Shown here in pieces: positions 23,376 through 31,192 of a stretch of 64,000 nucleotides of DNA. The DNA lies in contig NZ_CP011008.1 of the NCBI RefSeq assembly GCF_001578185.1, forward strand, positions 3,500,001 to 3,564,000. The letters are read 5' to 3'. The position numbers and the translations under genes were made by a program. The DNA comes from Peribacillus simplex (GTDB lineage Bacteria > Bacillota > Bacilli > Bacillales > DSM-1321). The notes under the pieces are model-generated. The model was not told the origin of the DNA and made no database searches. It saw only the letters and a program-made list of their open reading frames with translations. Numbering within the stretch: position 1 is the stretch's first letter; each line of letters starts with the position of its first letter.

Positions 23376-24254
23376 CTAATCCAACATGTTTTCCGAAGCT
23401 TTTATTGAAATTTTCTCAATATCTTCTTCTAACTCCAATTGATGTATTTTCCTATGACAATTCGGACACAATGCTACCACATTATTTATGGTATCAGTTC
23501 CACCTTTAGAGAGGTAATGTATGTGATGAACTTCTAAAAATGGATTACCCTGTTTATCTAAAAATGGAGCTTCTTTCTCGCATAGCTGACAAATACCATT
23601 TGATACTCTTCTTGCAAATTCCTTAATATATACGCTTCTAGTGAAAGCAGATGTTTGTGCCATTTTACGACTACTGTCTACTGTCGATTGTTCGTTAAGC
23701 AAAGTCCCTTTTATTTGCTGTAAAGAAAGACTTTCAAAATAATTTGATTTCATTCTAATAAAGTCTTCATACAATTCTGGAAAACCTTTGGATTCTTCAA
23801 TAATAACTTTTTTTCTCCATTTTTTCTGTTTCTCCCTAATAAGCTGCAGTGAATCATAATTATCAGCCCATTCTTCTCCAAGCTCTACTTCAAAATCTTT
23901 TGCCTCCTTTATTATATTAATCGCTTGTTCCTTGGTTTTAGATAATAGTATTTGATGTTGAAACATCATGCTATATTTAAAACGTTTTGATTTTTTTTGT
24001 AAAATCTTTTCTTTTAGTTTAATGCAAGCTTCATAGTCCTCAATAAAATGTATTAAACTACCGCTTATAAATCTATTTTGGAGCAAATTGTAGAATTCTT
24101 CTTGTAATTTATTATGAAACACTTCAACTTGGTCGTAGTTTTCAAGGTAATATAACATCATATTAAGTTCATTTAACTCTGGTCTTCTCTTCTTCTCTTT
24201 TTTAAATAGTTCAAAATACAAAAGTATTTCAGATAAATCCATTTTAATATTCAA
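23376..24254 (-). CDS. HNH endonuclease with long helical N-terminal region
   Basis: About 292 residues if started at the TTG behind GGGGGGAAG (an ATG 12 bp further in is an alternative). Roughly 220 residues of charged helix come first, with SKRFKYSMMFQHQILLSKTK in the middle. The C-terminal HNH domain reads GICQLCEKEAPF, then LEVHHIHYLSKGGTDTINNV and ALCPNCHRKIHQLE, with both CxxC pairs, the catalytic His-His and the Asn. This is a McrA-type HNH fold, as in many restriction and defence nucleases. It heads a tight operon with two membrane-anchored proteins. Confidence 0.75.
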   Translation of the reverse strand: MNIKMDLSEILLYFELFKKEKKRRPELNELNMMLYYLENYDQVEVFHNKLQEEFYNLLQNRFISGSLIHFIEDYEACIKLKEKILQKKSKRFKYSMMFQHQILLSKTKEQAINIIKEAKDFEVELGEEWADNYDSLQLIREKQKKWRKKVIIEESKGFPELYEDFIRMKSNYFESLSLQQIKGTLLNEQSTVDSSRKMAQTSAFTRSVYIKEFARRVSNGICQLCEKEAPFLDKQGNPFLEVHHIHYLSKGGTDTINNVVALCPNCHRKIHQLELEEDIEKISIKASENMLD

Positions 24255-24440
24255 CTTCTTCCCCCCTGTTACATACTTCCATTTTATCACTAAAACTCAG
24301 CAAAACTACGAGCATTCATCAATAATTCATGACACAATAAATTCTATAATAATAATCGCTAAACATTCAGTGATACGAGCCAACTCCGTATATTTAAAGT
24401 ATAATAGCAATATTGAATTTGAAATAACGGAGGCAATCAA

Positions 24441-24728
24441 ATGGAGCTACAAGTATTCAGCATAAACGATGAAGAACCAATGAATGTAGTTTTGACAAAG
24501 AAAGAAGTAATTTTCTTTAAAGATAAGTCAAAAAAAGAAAAAGAAATGTATATTATGAGAAAATTCATTTATGAGTTCCAAATGTTTAATGGAGGTTCTC
24601 AAGCCGAATGTTTCAGACAAATAAATACATTTCGAATAGCGAATGGTTACAAAGAATGGAAAAGTCAACGTTCGTTGGTTCAACAATGGGAAAAACAGTT
24701 CATTCCTTTGGACATTGATTTGATTTAA
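24441..24728 (+). CDS. Hypothetical phage-like small protein
   Basis: 95 residues from an ATG behind AACGGAGG. Begins MELQVFSINDEEPMNVVLTK; the middle has EKEMYIMRKFIYEFQMFNGG and the end WKSQRSLVQQWEKQF. It is basic and helical after a short beta start, which would fit a DNA-binding protein, though no helix-turn-helix is clear. It is divergent from the HNH operon and ends at a hairpin before the integrase gene's terminator. Not recognised. Confidence 0.5.
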   Translation: MELQVFSINDEEPMNVVLTKKEVIFFKDKSKKEKEMYIMRKFIYEFQMFNGGSQAECFRQINTFRIANGYKEWKSQRSLVQQWEKQFIPLDIDLI

Positions 24729-24732
24729 ATAA

Positions 24733-24766
24733 AATAAAAACCATTTGCTCAACAAGTTAATGGTTT
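24733..24766 (+). terminator. Intrinsic terminator
   Basis: AAAAACCATT/AATGGTTTTT hairpin after the rightward 95-residue gene. Confidence 0.8.
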
Positions 24767-24798
24767 TTACGTTTTAATTAATCCTTATAAACAAATAA

Positions 24799-24826
24799 AC
24801 CGTAGCTCATGACGCTACGGTTGTTT
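24799..24826 (-). terminator. Terminator of the recombinase gene
   Basis: AACCGTAGC/GCTACGGTT stem a few bases after the leftward recombinase stop, followed by U-rich sequence on that strand. Confidence 0.75.
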
Positions 24827-24831
24827 AAAGG

Positions 24832-26310
24832 TTATCCCATTTTGTATATTACTTCTAGCGATGGCTCTTCGTCAGTTTTGCTATATGTCCATTCGATTCG
24901 TTCAATAATAAAGTGTAAGCTCCGATTAACTTCTTCATCTGTTAAACCTTCTCCGTCAAGACACTGCCAGTTACCTAGCAAATAATCAACTTGCTTCAAC
25001 ACTTCTGATAAATCAGTTATTCGGTCTTTCGGAGTTCCTTGCTCCAGTTTTTCAAGCTCCAGATTTAATTGTTCCAGCTGTGCTTTTCTTTTTGCTTTTC
25101 TCTCGCGATATTGCTGAAGATTTATTTCACTTTCTTCAAAAAGTATCTCAATGTTGTCTAATGCCTGCGTAGATTTGCGCACTTGCGCTTCTAGTTGTTT
25201 TCTTTTGTAATCCGTATCATTGTCTATATTACTTTCTTTCACGCCTACAATCGAAGCCAGTACGTCCTGACGATATTTCGCTATTTCCCCTTTTATGATT
25301 TTTAACACAGGATTATATTGAAATGTCCTGTTTTTACAAACAACACAAATTTTTATATAAGTTTTCCCACTTTGTGCAACATTACAACCCTGGAGTTTTC
25401 CGCAATTACCACAAAAAATTAGCTTAGTGGTTGGATATATCTTGTTTTTACTTTTCGGAGCGGAAAAAGAATATGTATTAACAATCGTATTAGCTTTCTT
25501 CCAAATAGCTTCATCAATAATTGCTGGATGAGCGTTTTCAACAACTATCCATTCTTCTTTTGGACGAATTGCTTCGTGCCTGCCTATTGTTCGGTTACTA
25601 ATGATTGTTCCTTTATAAGCTTCATTATTTACAATTCGTACTATGGAGTTGAAAAAGAATTTGCCATTTGTTCGGGTCTTAACACCCATTTCATTTAATT
25701 GGTGGTAAACATCGGATACTGTTTTACCTTCAACTATAGAATTAAAAATAAATTTCACATCATCCGCTTTATCATTTGGCTCTAACTTTTTCGTTTTTGG
25801 GTTTTTATCATAGCCCAAAGGAGGAATACCATTCATCCATTGACCTTGTTTACTTGCGTACAACTTCCCTTGTTGCATACGTTTTAAAATTTGCTTATAT
25901 TCTTGGGCAGCCACCAACGATTGAATTCCCAAAAGCAAATTATCTTCGTCCTTGGATAGGTTGTAAAATTTTGAAGGTGTGACGATTGAAGTGCCTGAGG
26001 TGAATAATATTCTTTTAATATCTGAGGAATCAAACTCATTCCTTGATAAGCGGTCAATATCCATTACCACAACAGCATCAAAATGATTTTGCGGTATCCT
26101 TTCCAACAATTCCACCATTTTATCTCGTTTTTCAATCGTTTTACTCGATGCTATTTCCTCAAAAGTTTCGAATGACCACTTATTTTGTTTGCAAAGCTCC
26201 GTTAATGTATGTTTGTGGCTCGCGAGCATTTCCTCAATGCCTCGATTTTCTTCATCACGAGATAACCGCAAATAAACCGCCACGTGCTTGATGTTTTCAT
26301 TGGTAATCAT
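24832..26310 (-). CDS. Large serine recombinase (integrase)
   Basis: 492 residues from the ATG 13 bp after AAGGAG; an ATG ten codons earlier has no site. The N-terminal resolvase domain has HVAVYLRLSRDEENR with the nucleophilic Ser, and DAVVVMDIDRLSRNEFD. The recombinase domain has WMNGIPPLGYDKN and VVENAHPAIIDEAIWKKAN, and the zinc ribbon has FCGNCGKLQGC and ICVVCKN. A coiled coil (about 390-445) follows, as in phage-type integrases that need a directionality factor to excise. It lies 70 bp inside the right junction, which is typical. It should catalyse attP x attB joining at the comGA core and, with a partner, the reverse. Confidence 0.93.
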   Translation of the reverse strand: MITNENIKHVAVYLRLSRDEENRGIEEMLASHKHTLTELCKQNKWSFETFEEIASSKTIEKRDKMVELLERIPQNHFDAVVVMDIDRLSRNEFDSSDIKRILFTSGTSIVTPSKFYNLSKDEDNLLLGIQSLVAAQEYKQILKRMQQGKLYASKQGQWMNGIPPLGYDKNPKTKKLEPNDKADDVKFIFNSIVEGKTVSDVYHQLNEMGVKTRTNGKFFFNSIVRIVNNEAYKGTIISNRTIGRHEAIRPKEEWIVVENAHPAIIDEAIWKKANTIVNTYSFSAPKSKNKIYPTTKLIFCGNCGKLQGCNVAQSGKTYIKICVVCKNRTFQYNPVLKIIKGEIAKYRQDVLASIVGVKESNIDNDTDYKRKQLEAQVRKSTQALDNIEILFEESEINLQQYRERKAKRKAQLEQLNLELEKLEQGTPKDRITDLSEVLKQVDYLLGNWQCLDGEGLTDEEVNRSLHFIIERIEWTYSKTDEEPSLEVIYKMG

Positions 26311-26378
26311 CGGTATAACGACACTCCTTAAAGTTTTCATATGTCAATTATACCTCGTAGTCCCTGAGTTCTCAACAC

Positions 26379-26384
26379 GTTGGA
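26379..26384. other. Right attachment-site core of the element
   Basis: Second GTTGGA. To its right is the host sequence CCGGTAAATATGAGC of comGA, to its left element sequence ending CAACAC. On the minus strand the truncated comGA frame runs through it and stops within three codons, at TGA 26372-26374. Confidence 0.85.
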
Positions 26385-26827
26385 CCGGTAAATATGAGCA
26401 TGCCATGGGAATGCTTCAAAAGTGCAATCAATTTTTGAACGGTGTTTGGAAATAAGGATAACTGTTCTAGAGGAAGGATATTCTGTTGGGGAATTAAGCG
26501 GATGACCAAGCTTTCAAGATAGGCAGTGGGTAAAGTGGAAAGGCGGAGTCCAACCACTTGGTTAGCCAAATTGATGGTGATAGCACCACTCTGTGGCCTC
26601 CTTTTCTCGCCTATATCCATTGCGGCAAGGAACTTCAAATGGGCTATCAGCCTTTCAGCTTCAAAGAATGATATGGTTTCCTGAGGAACGAGCTTATTGT
26701 CTATCCTGAATTGGATGAGGGGCCCCTCCCTGCGAAAAAAAATGTGGATATCCGAAGCCGATGACCGTATGGCACTGGTAAGTATTTTTTCTGCGGTCTT
26801 TTCAATTGATATCAAAACATTCATCAC
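26379..26827 (-). pseudogene. comGA: comGA 5' part, split by the integrated element
   Basis: Encodes the N-terminal domain of the competence traffic ATPase: SASDIHIFFRREGPLIQFRI, DIGEKRRPQSGAITI and the segment KHSHGMLIFTGPT that leads into Walker A. The element cuts after the codon for Thr of GPT, and the frame then ends after one foreign Cys. Combined with the other half the product is 363 residues, against about 356 in B. subtilis. The start is ambiguous: GTG and ATG lie very close to AGGAGG, while a TTG four codons in has better spacing. Only about 90 bp separate it from mgsR. Confidence 0.92.
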
Positions 26828-26884
26828 CTCCTATGTTTCTTGTTGATGAATTCGACAATCCACGACAAATTCCTGCTTAAGAAT

Positions 26885-26912
26885 AAAAAAATCCTCGAAA
26901 AAATTTCGAGAA
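26885..26912 (-). terminator. Terminator of mgsR
   Basis: TCTCGAAA/TTTCGAGG-type hairpin with seven A on the left, i.e. a U run on the minus strand just after the mgsR stop. Confidence 0.75.
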
Positions 26913-26917
26913 TCGAT

Positions 26918-27298
26918 TTACATGCTCATTTTCAAATCAAGCCTTTGTGAAACCAAATTTCTTAATGCGTCCTCATTATGACCAATCACCAGTTTTTTCC
27001 CGTCGATGAGGATGGGTCTTCTTAATAACTTCGGTTCTTTTGTTAATAATTGGATGACATCAGAAAGCATCATTTCGTCAATATTAACATGTAAGCTTTT
27101 GTAAGCTTCACTTCTTGTTGCTAAGACTTCATCAAGTCCTTCCGTTGTCAATTCAAGAATTCTTTTTAATTCTGCTTCTGTTGGAGTCTCTCTGAATAAA
27201 TGTCGCTCATCGAAGGAAACATGATTGGCTTTTAACCATTTTTTTGTTTTTCGGCAAGATGTACAACTTGGGTACGAAAAGAAAGTTAACTGTTCCAT
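26918..27298 (-). CDS. mgsR: Spx/MgsR-family transcriptional regulator
   Basis: 126 residues, ArsC/Spx fold. FFSYPSCTSCRKTKKWLK places a CxxC redox switch at Cys12 and Cys15, and RRPILIDGKKLVIGHNEDAL near the C-terminus is the conserved segment that contacts RNA polymerase alpha in Spx proteins. In B. subtilis MgsR (YqgZ) controls part of the general stress regulon and its gene lies just upstream of comGA, as here. The position favours MgsR over Spx itself. It reads in the same direction as comGA but is separated from it by its own terminator. Confidence 0.85.
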   Translation of the reverse strand: MEQLTFFSYPSCTSCRKTKKWLKANHVSFDERHLFRETPTEAELKRILELTTEGLDEVLATRSEAYKSLHVNIDEMMLSDVIQLLTKEPKLLRRPILIDGKKLVIGHNEDALRNLVSQRLDLKMSM

Positions 27299-27512
27299 AC
27301 TAATCCTCCCCGTTCACATTTTGTATATATTTATAATCTTTATAACGATTGTATAATATTTGTATAATTATTGTACATCCATTTACCTTATATGACCGTT
27401 TAAATTGTGAATTTTTTTTAAACTAAGGGGAGTTTGCCATATCTTTTATTCCATTTTTTTCTGCCTGCATTATAATGAACATAGTTAAACTATGGAACCG
27501 CAGGAGGAAATA

Positions 27513-28214
27513 ATGGAACAAACGTTAAAAATAACAAACGTGTTAGCAGATCCCACCAGATATTATATATACCAACATATTGTGGACAATCATGGGGATG
27601 TATCCGTACAGCAAATCGCCGATTCCTTTAAAATCCATCCAAATGTTGCCCGCCTACATTTGTCAAAACTTGAGGATGTGGATTTGTTGACATCGGATGC
27701 CCGTAAGACAGGGAAAGGCGGCCGCCCTAGCAGACTTTATCGTTTGTCTGATAAAGTCATTCAGCTTCATTTCCCATATAGGGACTATCAACTGCTTTCA
27801 AGGATTGCAATCCAGACGATGATGAAATTAGGGGAACAAGGAAAACAAGCTCTTTATGAAACGGGAAAAGTATTCGGAGAGGAATTGATCAATCAGCAAC
27901 TAGCATTGAACTCAACGCCGATTGATAGACTTGCTTTTGCGGAAAGAGTCAACATGCTTAAAAATGCTGCCACCATTGCTGGGTTATCACCCGAAATACA
28001 AGCTAGCGAAGAAGAAAATAAAATATACTTTCGTATCTTCAATTGCCCATTTAAGGAAGTTACCGAAGTAGAGCCAGGTACAATCTGTTCCATGCACAAT
28101 TCATTTTTAAAAGGTATGTTCGAAGCCTTGTTTGACAATGTCAATATTGTGGAATTGGAAAATATGATGTCTAATTGCACAACGTGCTCTTATCAGGCAT
28201 CGGTTCTCACATAG
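27513..28214 (+). CDS. ArsR/SufR-like regulator with C-terminal cysteine cluster
   Basis: 233 residues from the ATG behind CAGGAGG; an ATG seven codons earlier overlaps that site. The N-terminal winged helix covers residues 1-70 (VSVQQIADSFKIHPNVARLH is the recognition region), followed by GKGGRPSRLYRLSD. The C-terminal domain has Cys in FNCPFKEV, ICSMHNSFL and SNCTTCSYQ, the spacing seen in regulators that bind an iron-sulfur cluster or related ligand (COG2345/SufR type). It is divergent from mgsR. The ligand and targets are not known; a redox or iron-sulfur sensing role is an inference from the cysteines. Confidence 0.7.
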   Translation: MEQTLKITNVLADPTRYYIYQHIVDNHGDVSVQQIADSFKIHPNVARLHLSKLEDVDLLTSDARKTGKGGRPSRLYRLSDKVIQLHFPYRDYQLLSRIAIQTMMKLGEQGKQALYETGKVFGEELINQQLALNSTPIDRLAFAERVNMLKNAATIAGLSPEIQASEEENKIYFRIFNCPFKEVTEVEPGTICSMHNSFLKGMFEALFDNVNIVELENMMSNCTTCSYQASVLT

Positions 28215-28299
28215 AAACAAAAGGCATCCTTTACATTACCTTACAATTTCATTTATAATTATTTAGAATGTACACGACTAGACATAAGGAGGGATTCGG

Positions 28300-28542
28300 A
28301 TGGAACGCATGTTCAGAGTATGTGGATTTTGGACAGGGATTATGGCAATTTTCTTTTATCTTGGCCATATGCATCAAACGTCTTTACTTTTCTTTGCACA
28401 AACCGGCTTTTTTGTACTTTTAAGTTATTTGAAATTATCTGAGCGCATGTATATTTATGTTTTCGGCGCCTATCTTACCGTTTTCTTTGCAGGATTTTCC
28501 TACTGGAGCGTATTTATGATGACTCCGGGTACTGCCCATTAA
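28300..28542 (+). CDS. yqgY: DUF2626 membrane protein YqgY
   Basis: 80 residues with three hydrophobic segments: FWTGIMAIFFYLGHM, LLFFAQTGFFVLLSYL and YIYVFGAYLTVFFAGFSYW. Sequence and position match YqgY of B. subtilis (DUF2626). An AAGGAGG site precedes the ATG. It is followed directly by a terminator. No function has been assigned to the family as far as I know. Confidence 0.85.
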   Translation: MERMFRVCGFWTGIMAIFFYLGHMHQTSLLFFAQTGFFVLLSYLKLSERMYIYVFGAYLTVFFAGFSYWSVFMMTPGTAH

Positions 28543-28557
28543 GAACAAGCAATATTA

Positions 28558-28594
28558 CATAACCCATGAATTTTGAATTCATGGGTTTTTACCT
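28558..28594. terminator. Intrinsic terminator
   Basis: ACCCATGAA/TTCATGGGT stem with TTTTT on the right; shared end of yqgY and the convergent methyltransferase gene. Confidence 0.85.
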
Positions 28595-28598
28595 GTCC

Positions 28599-29699
28599 TC
28601 ATTCAGGAAGGATCCTTGCTTCTTCAGCTAAATTCTTCGATTGAAGCAACACTCTGAAATGTTCACTATATCCCCCTGGAAAGATTAGCCCCCGAATTGC
28701 ACGGTTACGCTTCGCCGTCTCGGAAAATGGATCAGTCTCTTTGTGGTCCTTCAATTCCTCAAGGATCCCCGTTTTAAGCAGGAATTCATTTTGAATATAA
28801 AGCCCCTGATCAAAAAATCCCCTTCTTTTTCCAATTTCAATTAATGTGTCAAAATGGATATGTGTCGTCAAATCCATATCACCTGGATACATAAGTGCAT
28901 CTTTAATCATTTCATGCTGATAATAGCCCCTCAAGCTCCCTTGAAGATGAGCTGGCTCCTTCCATTCCCTTTCGGTATAACCATAATCAATTGTAAGGAG
29001 AATACCCGATTGGATACGGGAAACGATCTTCTCATATTCCTGGACCATTTTTAGCGGAACTTCGTATCGTTGTTTTTCAATTAACGTGATAGCCCGATCT
29101 GTAAGGTAAGCGAGTATGTCAGGGTTGACCAATGGTTCCCTCACTTCTACCAAATGACCTGCCTTTTCAGTGACGAATATCTCTACAAGGGCCCCCTCAT
29201 ACTTTTCAATGACATGTACAGGCAAAGCATCGAAAAGTTCGTTTGAAAAGACGATTCCATTTACATTCGTCCAATTTTCTAAACTGGCAGCAGAAACTGC
29301 CTGTTTGAACATCCCCACACGTTCTTGCTGAATCTTTCTGTGATACGGACTGCCATCCACAAGGATATAAGTCAGAGATTCCCATATCAGCGGTTCCGTT
29401 TCTTTAATGAAAACGAGGATATCATAAGCCAACTTACCGTCTCCTGCGCCTACTTCGATGATTCTTGGCGATACTCCGCACATTTTTATCAAATAAACGA
29501 ACCATCTGGCCAGTGACCTCCCAAATGCATCCCCAACATTACCGGACGTATAAAAATCCCCTTTTGAGCCAATCTTCTTTTTTTGACGCACATAGTACCC
29601 TATATTTGGTGTATACAAAACAGCATCCATATAATCATGATAGGAAATTCCCTTTTGGGGGCTGCTTGCAATCAATTCCTTCAAGTGATCTTTCAACAT
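28599..29699 (-). CDS. MidA-like SAM-dependent methyltransferase
   Basis: 366 residues, COG1565/MidA (NDUFAF7) family. The N-terminal region has YMDAVLYTPNIGYY and GDFYTSGNVGDAFGRSLARW; motif I of the SAM site is RIIEVGAGDGKLAYDIL near residue 80; VNGIVFSNELFDALPVHVIE and LLTIDYGYTEREW follow, the latter typical of the family. In mitochondria the homologue methylates an Arg of a complex I subunit; the bacterial substrate is not known to me. The ATG follows CGGAGGC. It is a single-gene unit between terminators. Confidence 0.85.
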   Translation of the reverse strand: MLKDHLKELIASSPQKGISYHDYMDAVLYTPNIGYYVRQKKKIGSKGDFYTSGNVGDAFGRSLARWFVYLIKMCGVSPRIIEVGAGDGKLAYDILVFIKETEPLIWESLTYILVDGSPYHRKIQQERVGMFKQAVSAASLENWTNVNGIVFSNELFDALPVHVIEKYEGALVEIFVTEKAGHLVEVREPLVNPDILAYLTDRAITLIEKQRYEVPLKMVQEYEKIVSRIQSGILLTIDYGYTEREWKEPAHLQGSLRGYYQHEMIKDALMYPGDMDLTTHIHFDTLIEIGKRRGFFDQGLYIQNEFLLKTGILEELKDHKETDPFSETAKRNRAIRGLIFPGGYSEHFRVLLQSKNLAEEARILPE

Positions 29700-29990
29700 A
29701 ATGCCTCCGTCTCTATTAATTCATACTATATATTTAAAGTTCATAAAATGTTCAATTTTTCATGACAACGTTCATAAAAGGTCACCATTATCAATGAATG
29801 TTTCCCCTTTAAAATAGGCATTTTTCAAAGTAAGAAATATTCCACTCCCAGGAAGGCCCTAAAATTCCCGTGAGCCTTTTCATCACCCGCCATTCCCAAA
29901 TCACGAAAAGAGACAAAATGTTTTTTATATTCAGTATAGTACCGGTAATGATCGATTTCAATATTTTTACATTCTAAGGACTTAAAATAA
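29700..29990. other. Intergenic region upstream of the methyltransferase
   Basis: About 290 bp. It should hold the leftward methyltransferase promoter close to its start. I see no ORF, repeat or stable hairpin apart from the yqgX terminator at its right end. Confidence 0.4.
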
Positions 29991-30017
29991 AACAGGTGCC
30001 ATCTATGGCACCTGTAA
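29991..30017 (-). terminator. Terminator of yqgX
   Basis: ACAGGTGCCAT/ATGGCACCTGT, near-perfect 11-bp stem, with AAAA on the left (U run on the minus strand). Confidence 0.88.
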
Positions 30018-30023
30018 TAGTCA

Positions 30024-30650
30024 TTATCTCAAAAAGGGATTGGTATTCTTTTCATCTAAAATGGTCGTGACAGGCCCATGACCGGGAAAAACGATGGCAT
30101 CATCAGGAAGTGTCAGCAGCTTCGTATCAATGCTTTTCAACAGCACTGCCTCGCTTCCGCCTATTAAATCAGTTCTGCCAACGCTTCCCTGGAACAAGAC
30201 GTCCCCTGAAAAGAGGAGACGTTCCTCCTTCACATAATACGAAACGCTCCCTGGAGAGTGTCCGGGGGTTTCGAATACTTCAAAAGTGAATCCACCAATA
30301 GTAAGTTCCTGCTCATTTGCCAGGATATGATCGGCAGGCTTCATTCGCATTGGATTTTCAGGGAACCAGTTTTGGGAACCATTCAAAGCGGGATCAAGCA
30401 GCCACTTAGCCTCTTTTTCGTGAATATATGCTGGGATCTCATAATAATCCCGAATAGCATCAAGGGCACCGATATGGTCAAAATGTGCATGCGTCAATAA
30501 AATCGCTAAAGGCTTTAATTTTTTTGTCTGTATGTACTGTATGATTTTCTGAGGCTCTTCACCCGGATCGAAAATGATGCAATCCTGTCCATTGGAAACT
30601 ACATAACAATTCGTTTGCAGCGGTCCTAGAGGAATTTGTGTCCATTTCAT
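30024..30650 (-). CDS. yqgX: MBL-fold hydrolase YqgX (glyoxalase II-like)
   Basis: 208 residues, starting MKWTQIPLGPLQTNCYVVSN; this ATG is 8 bp from a GGAG site, while an earlier ATG/GTG overlaps it. The metallo-beta-lactamase motif LLTHAHFDHIGALD provides HxHxDH, and later GHSPGSVSYY, LFSGDVLF and FPGHGPVTTI supply the remaining metal ligands. The family hydrolyses thioesters such as S-lactoylglutathione or, in Bacillus, bacillithiol conjugates; YqgX has been linked to that role, but here it is inferred from homology. Upstream lies the divergent yqgW. Confidence 0.88.
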   Translation of the reverse strand: MKWTQIPLGPLQTNCYVVSNGQDCIIFDPGEEPQKIIQYIQTKKLKPLAILLTHAHFDHIGALDAIRDYYEIPAYIHEKEAKWLLDPALNGSQNWFPENPMRMKPADHILANEQELTIGGFTFEVFETPGHSPGSVSYYVKEERLLFSGDVLFQGSVGRTDLIGGSEAVLLKSIDTKLLTLPDDAIVFPGHGPVTTILDEKNTNPFLR

Positions 30651-30881
30651 TTCCATCACTCCAATATGATTTTCTATCTACATCTTACACCAATTCACGC
30701 ACTAATGTTAATCCAGTTTACTCAAGTCATAGAAGTATCACCTTTTAAACCTCGACAAATAATTAAAAAAATATTAAGATATTAACAAATGCAATCTTTT
30801 CTACATATTTTTGGTAGTTGCTTTATTCTCTGGGTATATTATTAGAGATTAGGTATTCATTACGAAAAAGGGGGTTTTGAT

Positions 30882-31055
30882 ATGATATTAATGGTTGTTT
30901 TCGGACTTGTGGCTATCTTAGGGCTGGCAGCTGTATTTACCACTTTAAAAAAGAGAAACTTCTTAGGATTCATTTTTGCAGCCGGCAGTGCAGTCGTGTT
31001 TGGCTGGTTCACTGTCATGACTGTCATCAACAGCGGTTTTCCTGTTGCCCATTAA
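30882..31055 (+). CDS. yqgW: DUF2759 membrane protein YqgW
   Basis: 57 residues: MILMVVFGLVAILGLAAVFT, then KKRNFLGFIFAAGSAVVFGW and FTVMTVINSGFPVAH. Two membrane helices separated by a short basic loop. AAAGGGGGTT precedes the ATG. Sequence type and its place between yqgX and yqgU match YqgW. The gene's terminator has been hit by the IS element that follows, but the coding frame is intact. Confidence 0.82.
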   Translation: MILMVVFGLVAILGLAAVFTTLKKRNFLGFIFAAGSAVVFGWFTVMTVINSGFPVAH

Positions 31056-31059
31056 AGAA

Positions 31060-31083
31060 AAAGCTCGCCATCCGGCGAGCTTT
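31060..31083. repeat. Left target-site duplication: a whole terminator stem-loop
   Basis: AAAGCTCGCC-ATCC-GGCGAGCTTT, a perfect 10-bp stem, present again at 32822-32845. This left copy no longer has its T run; IS sequence (CAGTTTG) follows immediately. Confidence 0.88.
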
Positions 31084-31094
31084 CAGTTTGTCGA

Positions 31095-31134
31095 CAAAAG
31101 GGGTTCGGAATGTTTTAATTCCGAACCCCTTTTG
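31095..31134. terminator. Perfect 17-bp hairpin near the left IS end
   Basis: CAAAAGGGGTTCGGAAT pairs with ATTCCGAACCCCTTTTG around a TGTTTT-type loop. It follows the transposase stop and would terminate the transposase mRNA and stop read-through into or out of the element. Confidence 0.85.
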
Positions 31135-31192
31135 ATATTTTCTTGGAATTTTGCTCAAGATTAAGAGCTTGGGTCTCTACGAGCCCACTATG

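Larger units (their letters stand above)
8664..26384. mobile_element. 17.7-kb integrative element inserted in comGA
   Basis: An AT-rich block bounded by GTTGGA and absent from an otherwise colinear comG operon. It encodes a large serine recombinase next to its right end, a P-loop helicase, two small HNH proteins, about ten proteins under 120 residues and a set of defence-like genes. I find no terminase, portal, capsid, tail, holin, relaxase or type IV secretion gene, so it is not a complete phage or conjugative element. A satellite, a mobilisable element or a remnant are all possible. Excision would shorten the chromosome by 17,715 bp and leave one GTTGGA in a restored comGA. Confidence 0.92.

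Noticed and set aside
8664..26384. Complete prophage
   Set aside because: No terminase, portal, capsid, tail, lysis or CI-type repressor gene could be found; only the integrase, a helicase and small HNH proteins are phage-like.
8664..26384. Integrative and conjugative element
   Set aside because: No relaxase, coupling protein or type IV secretion gene is present, so conjugation functions are absent.
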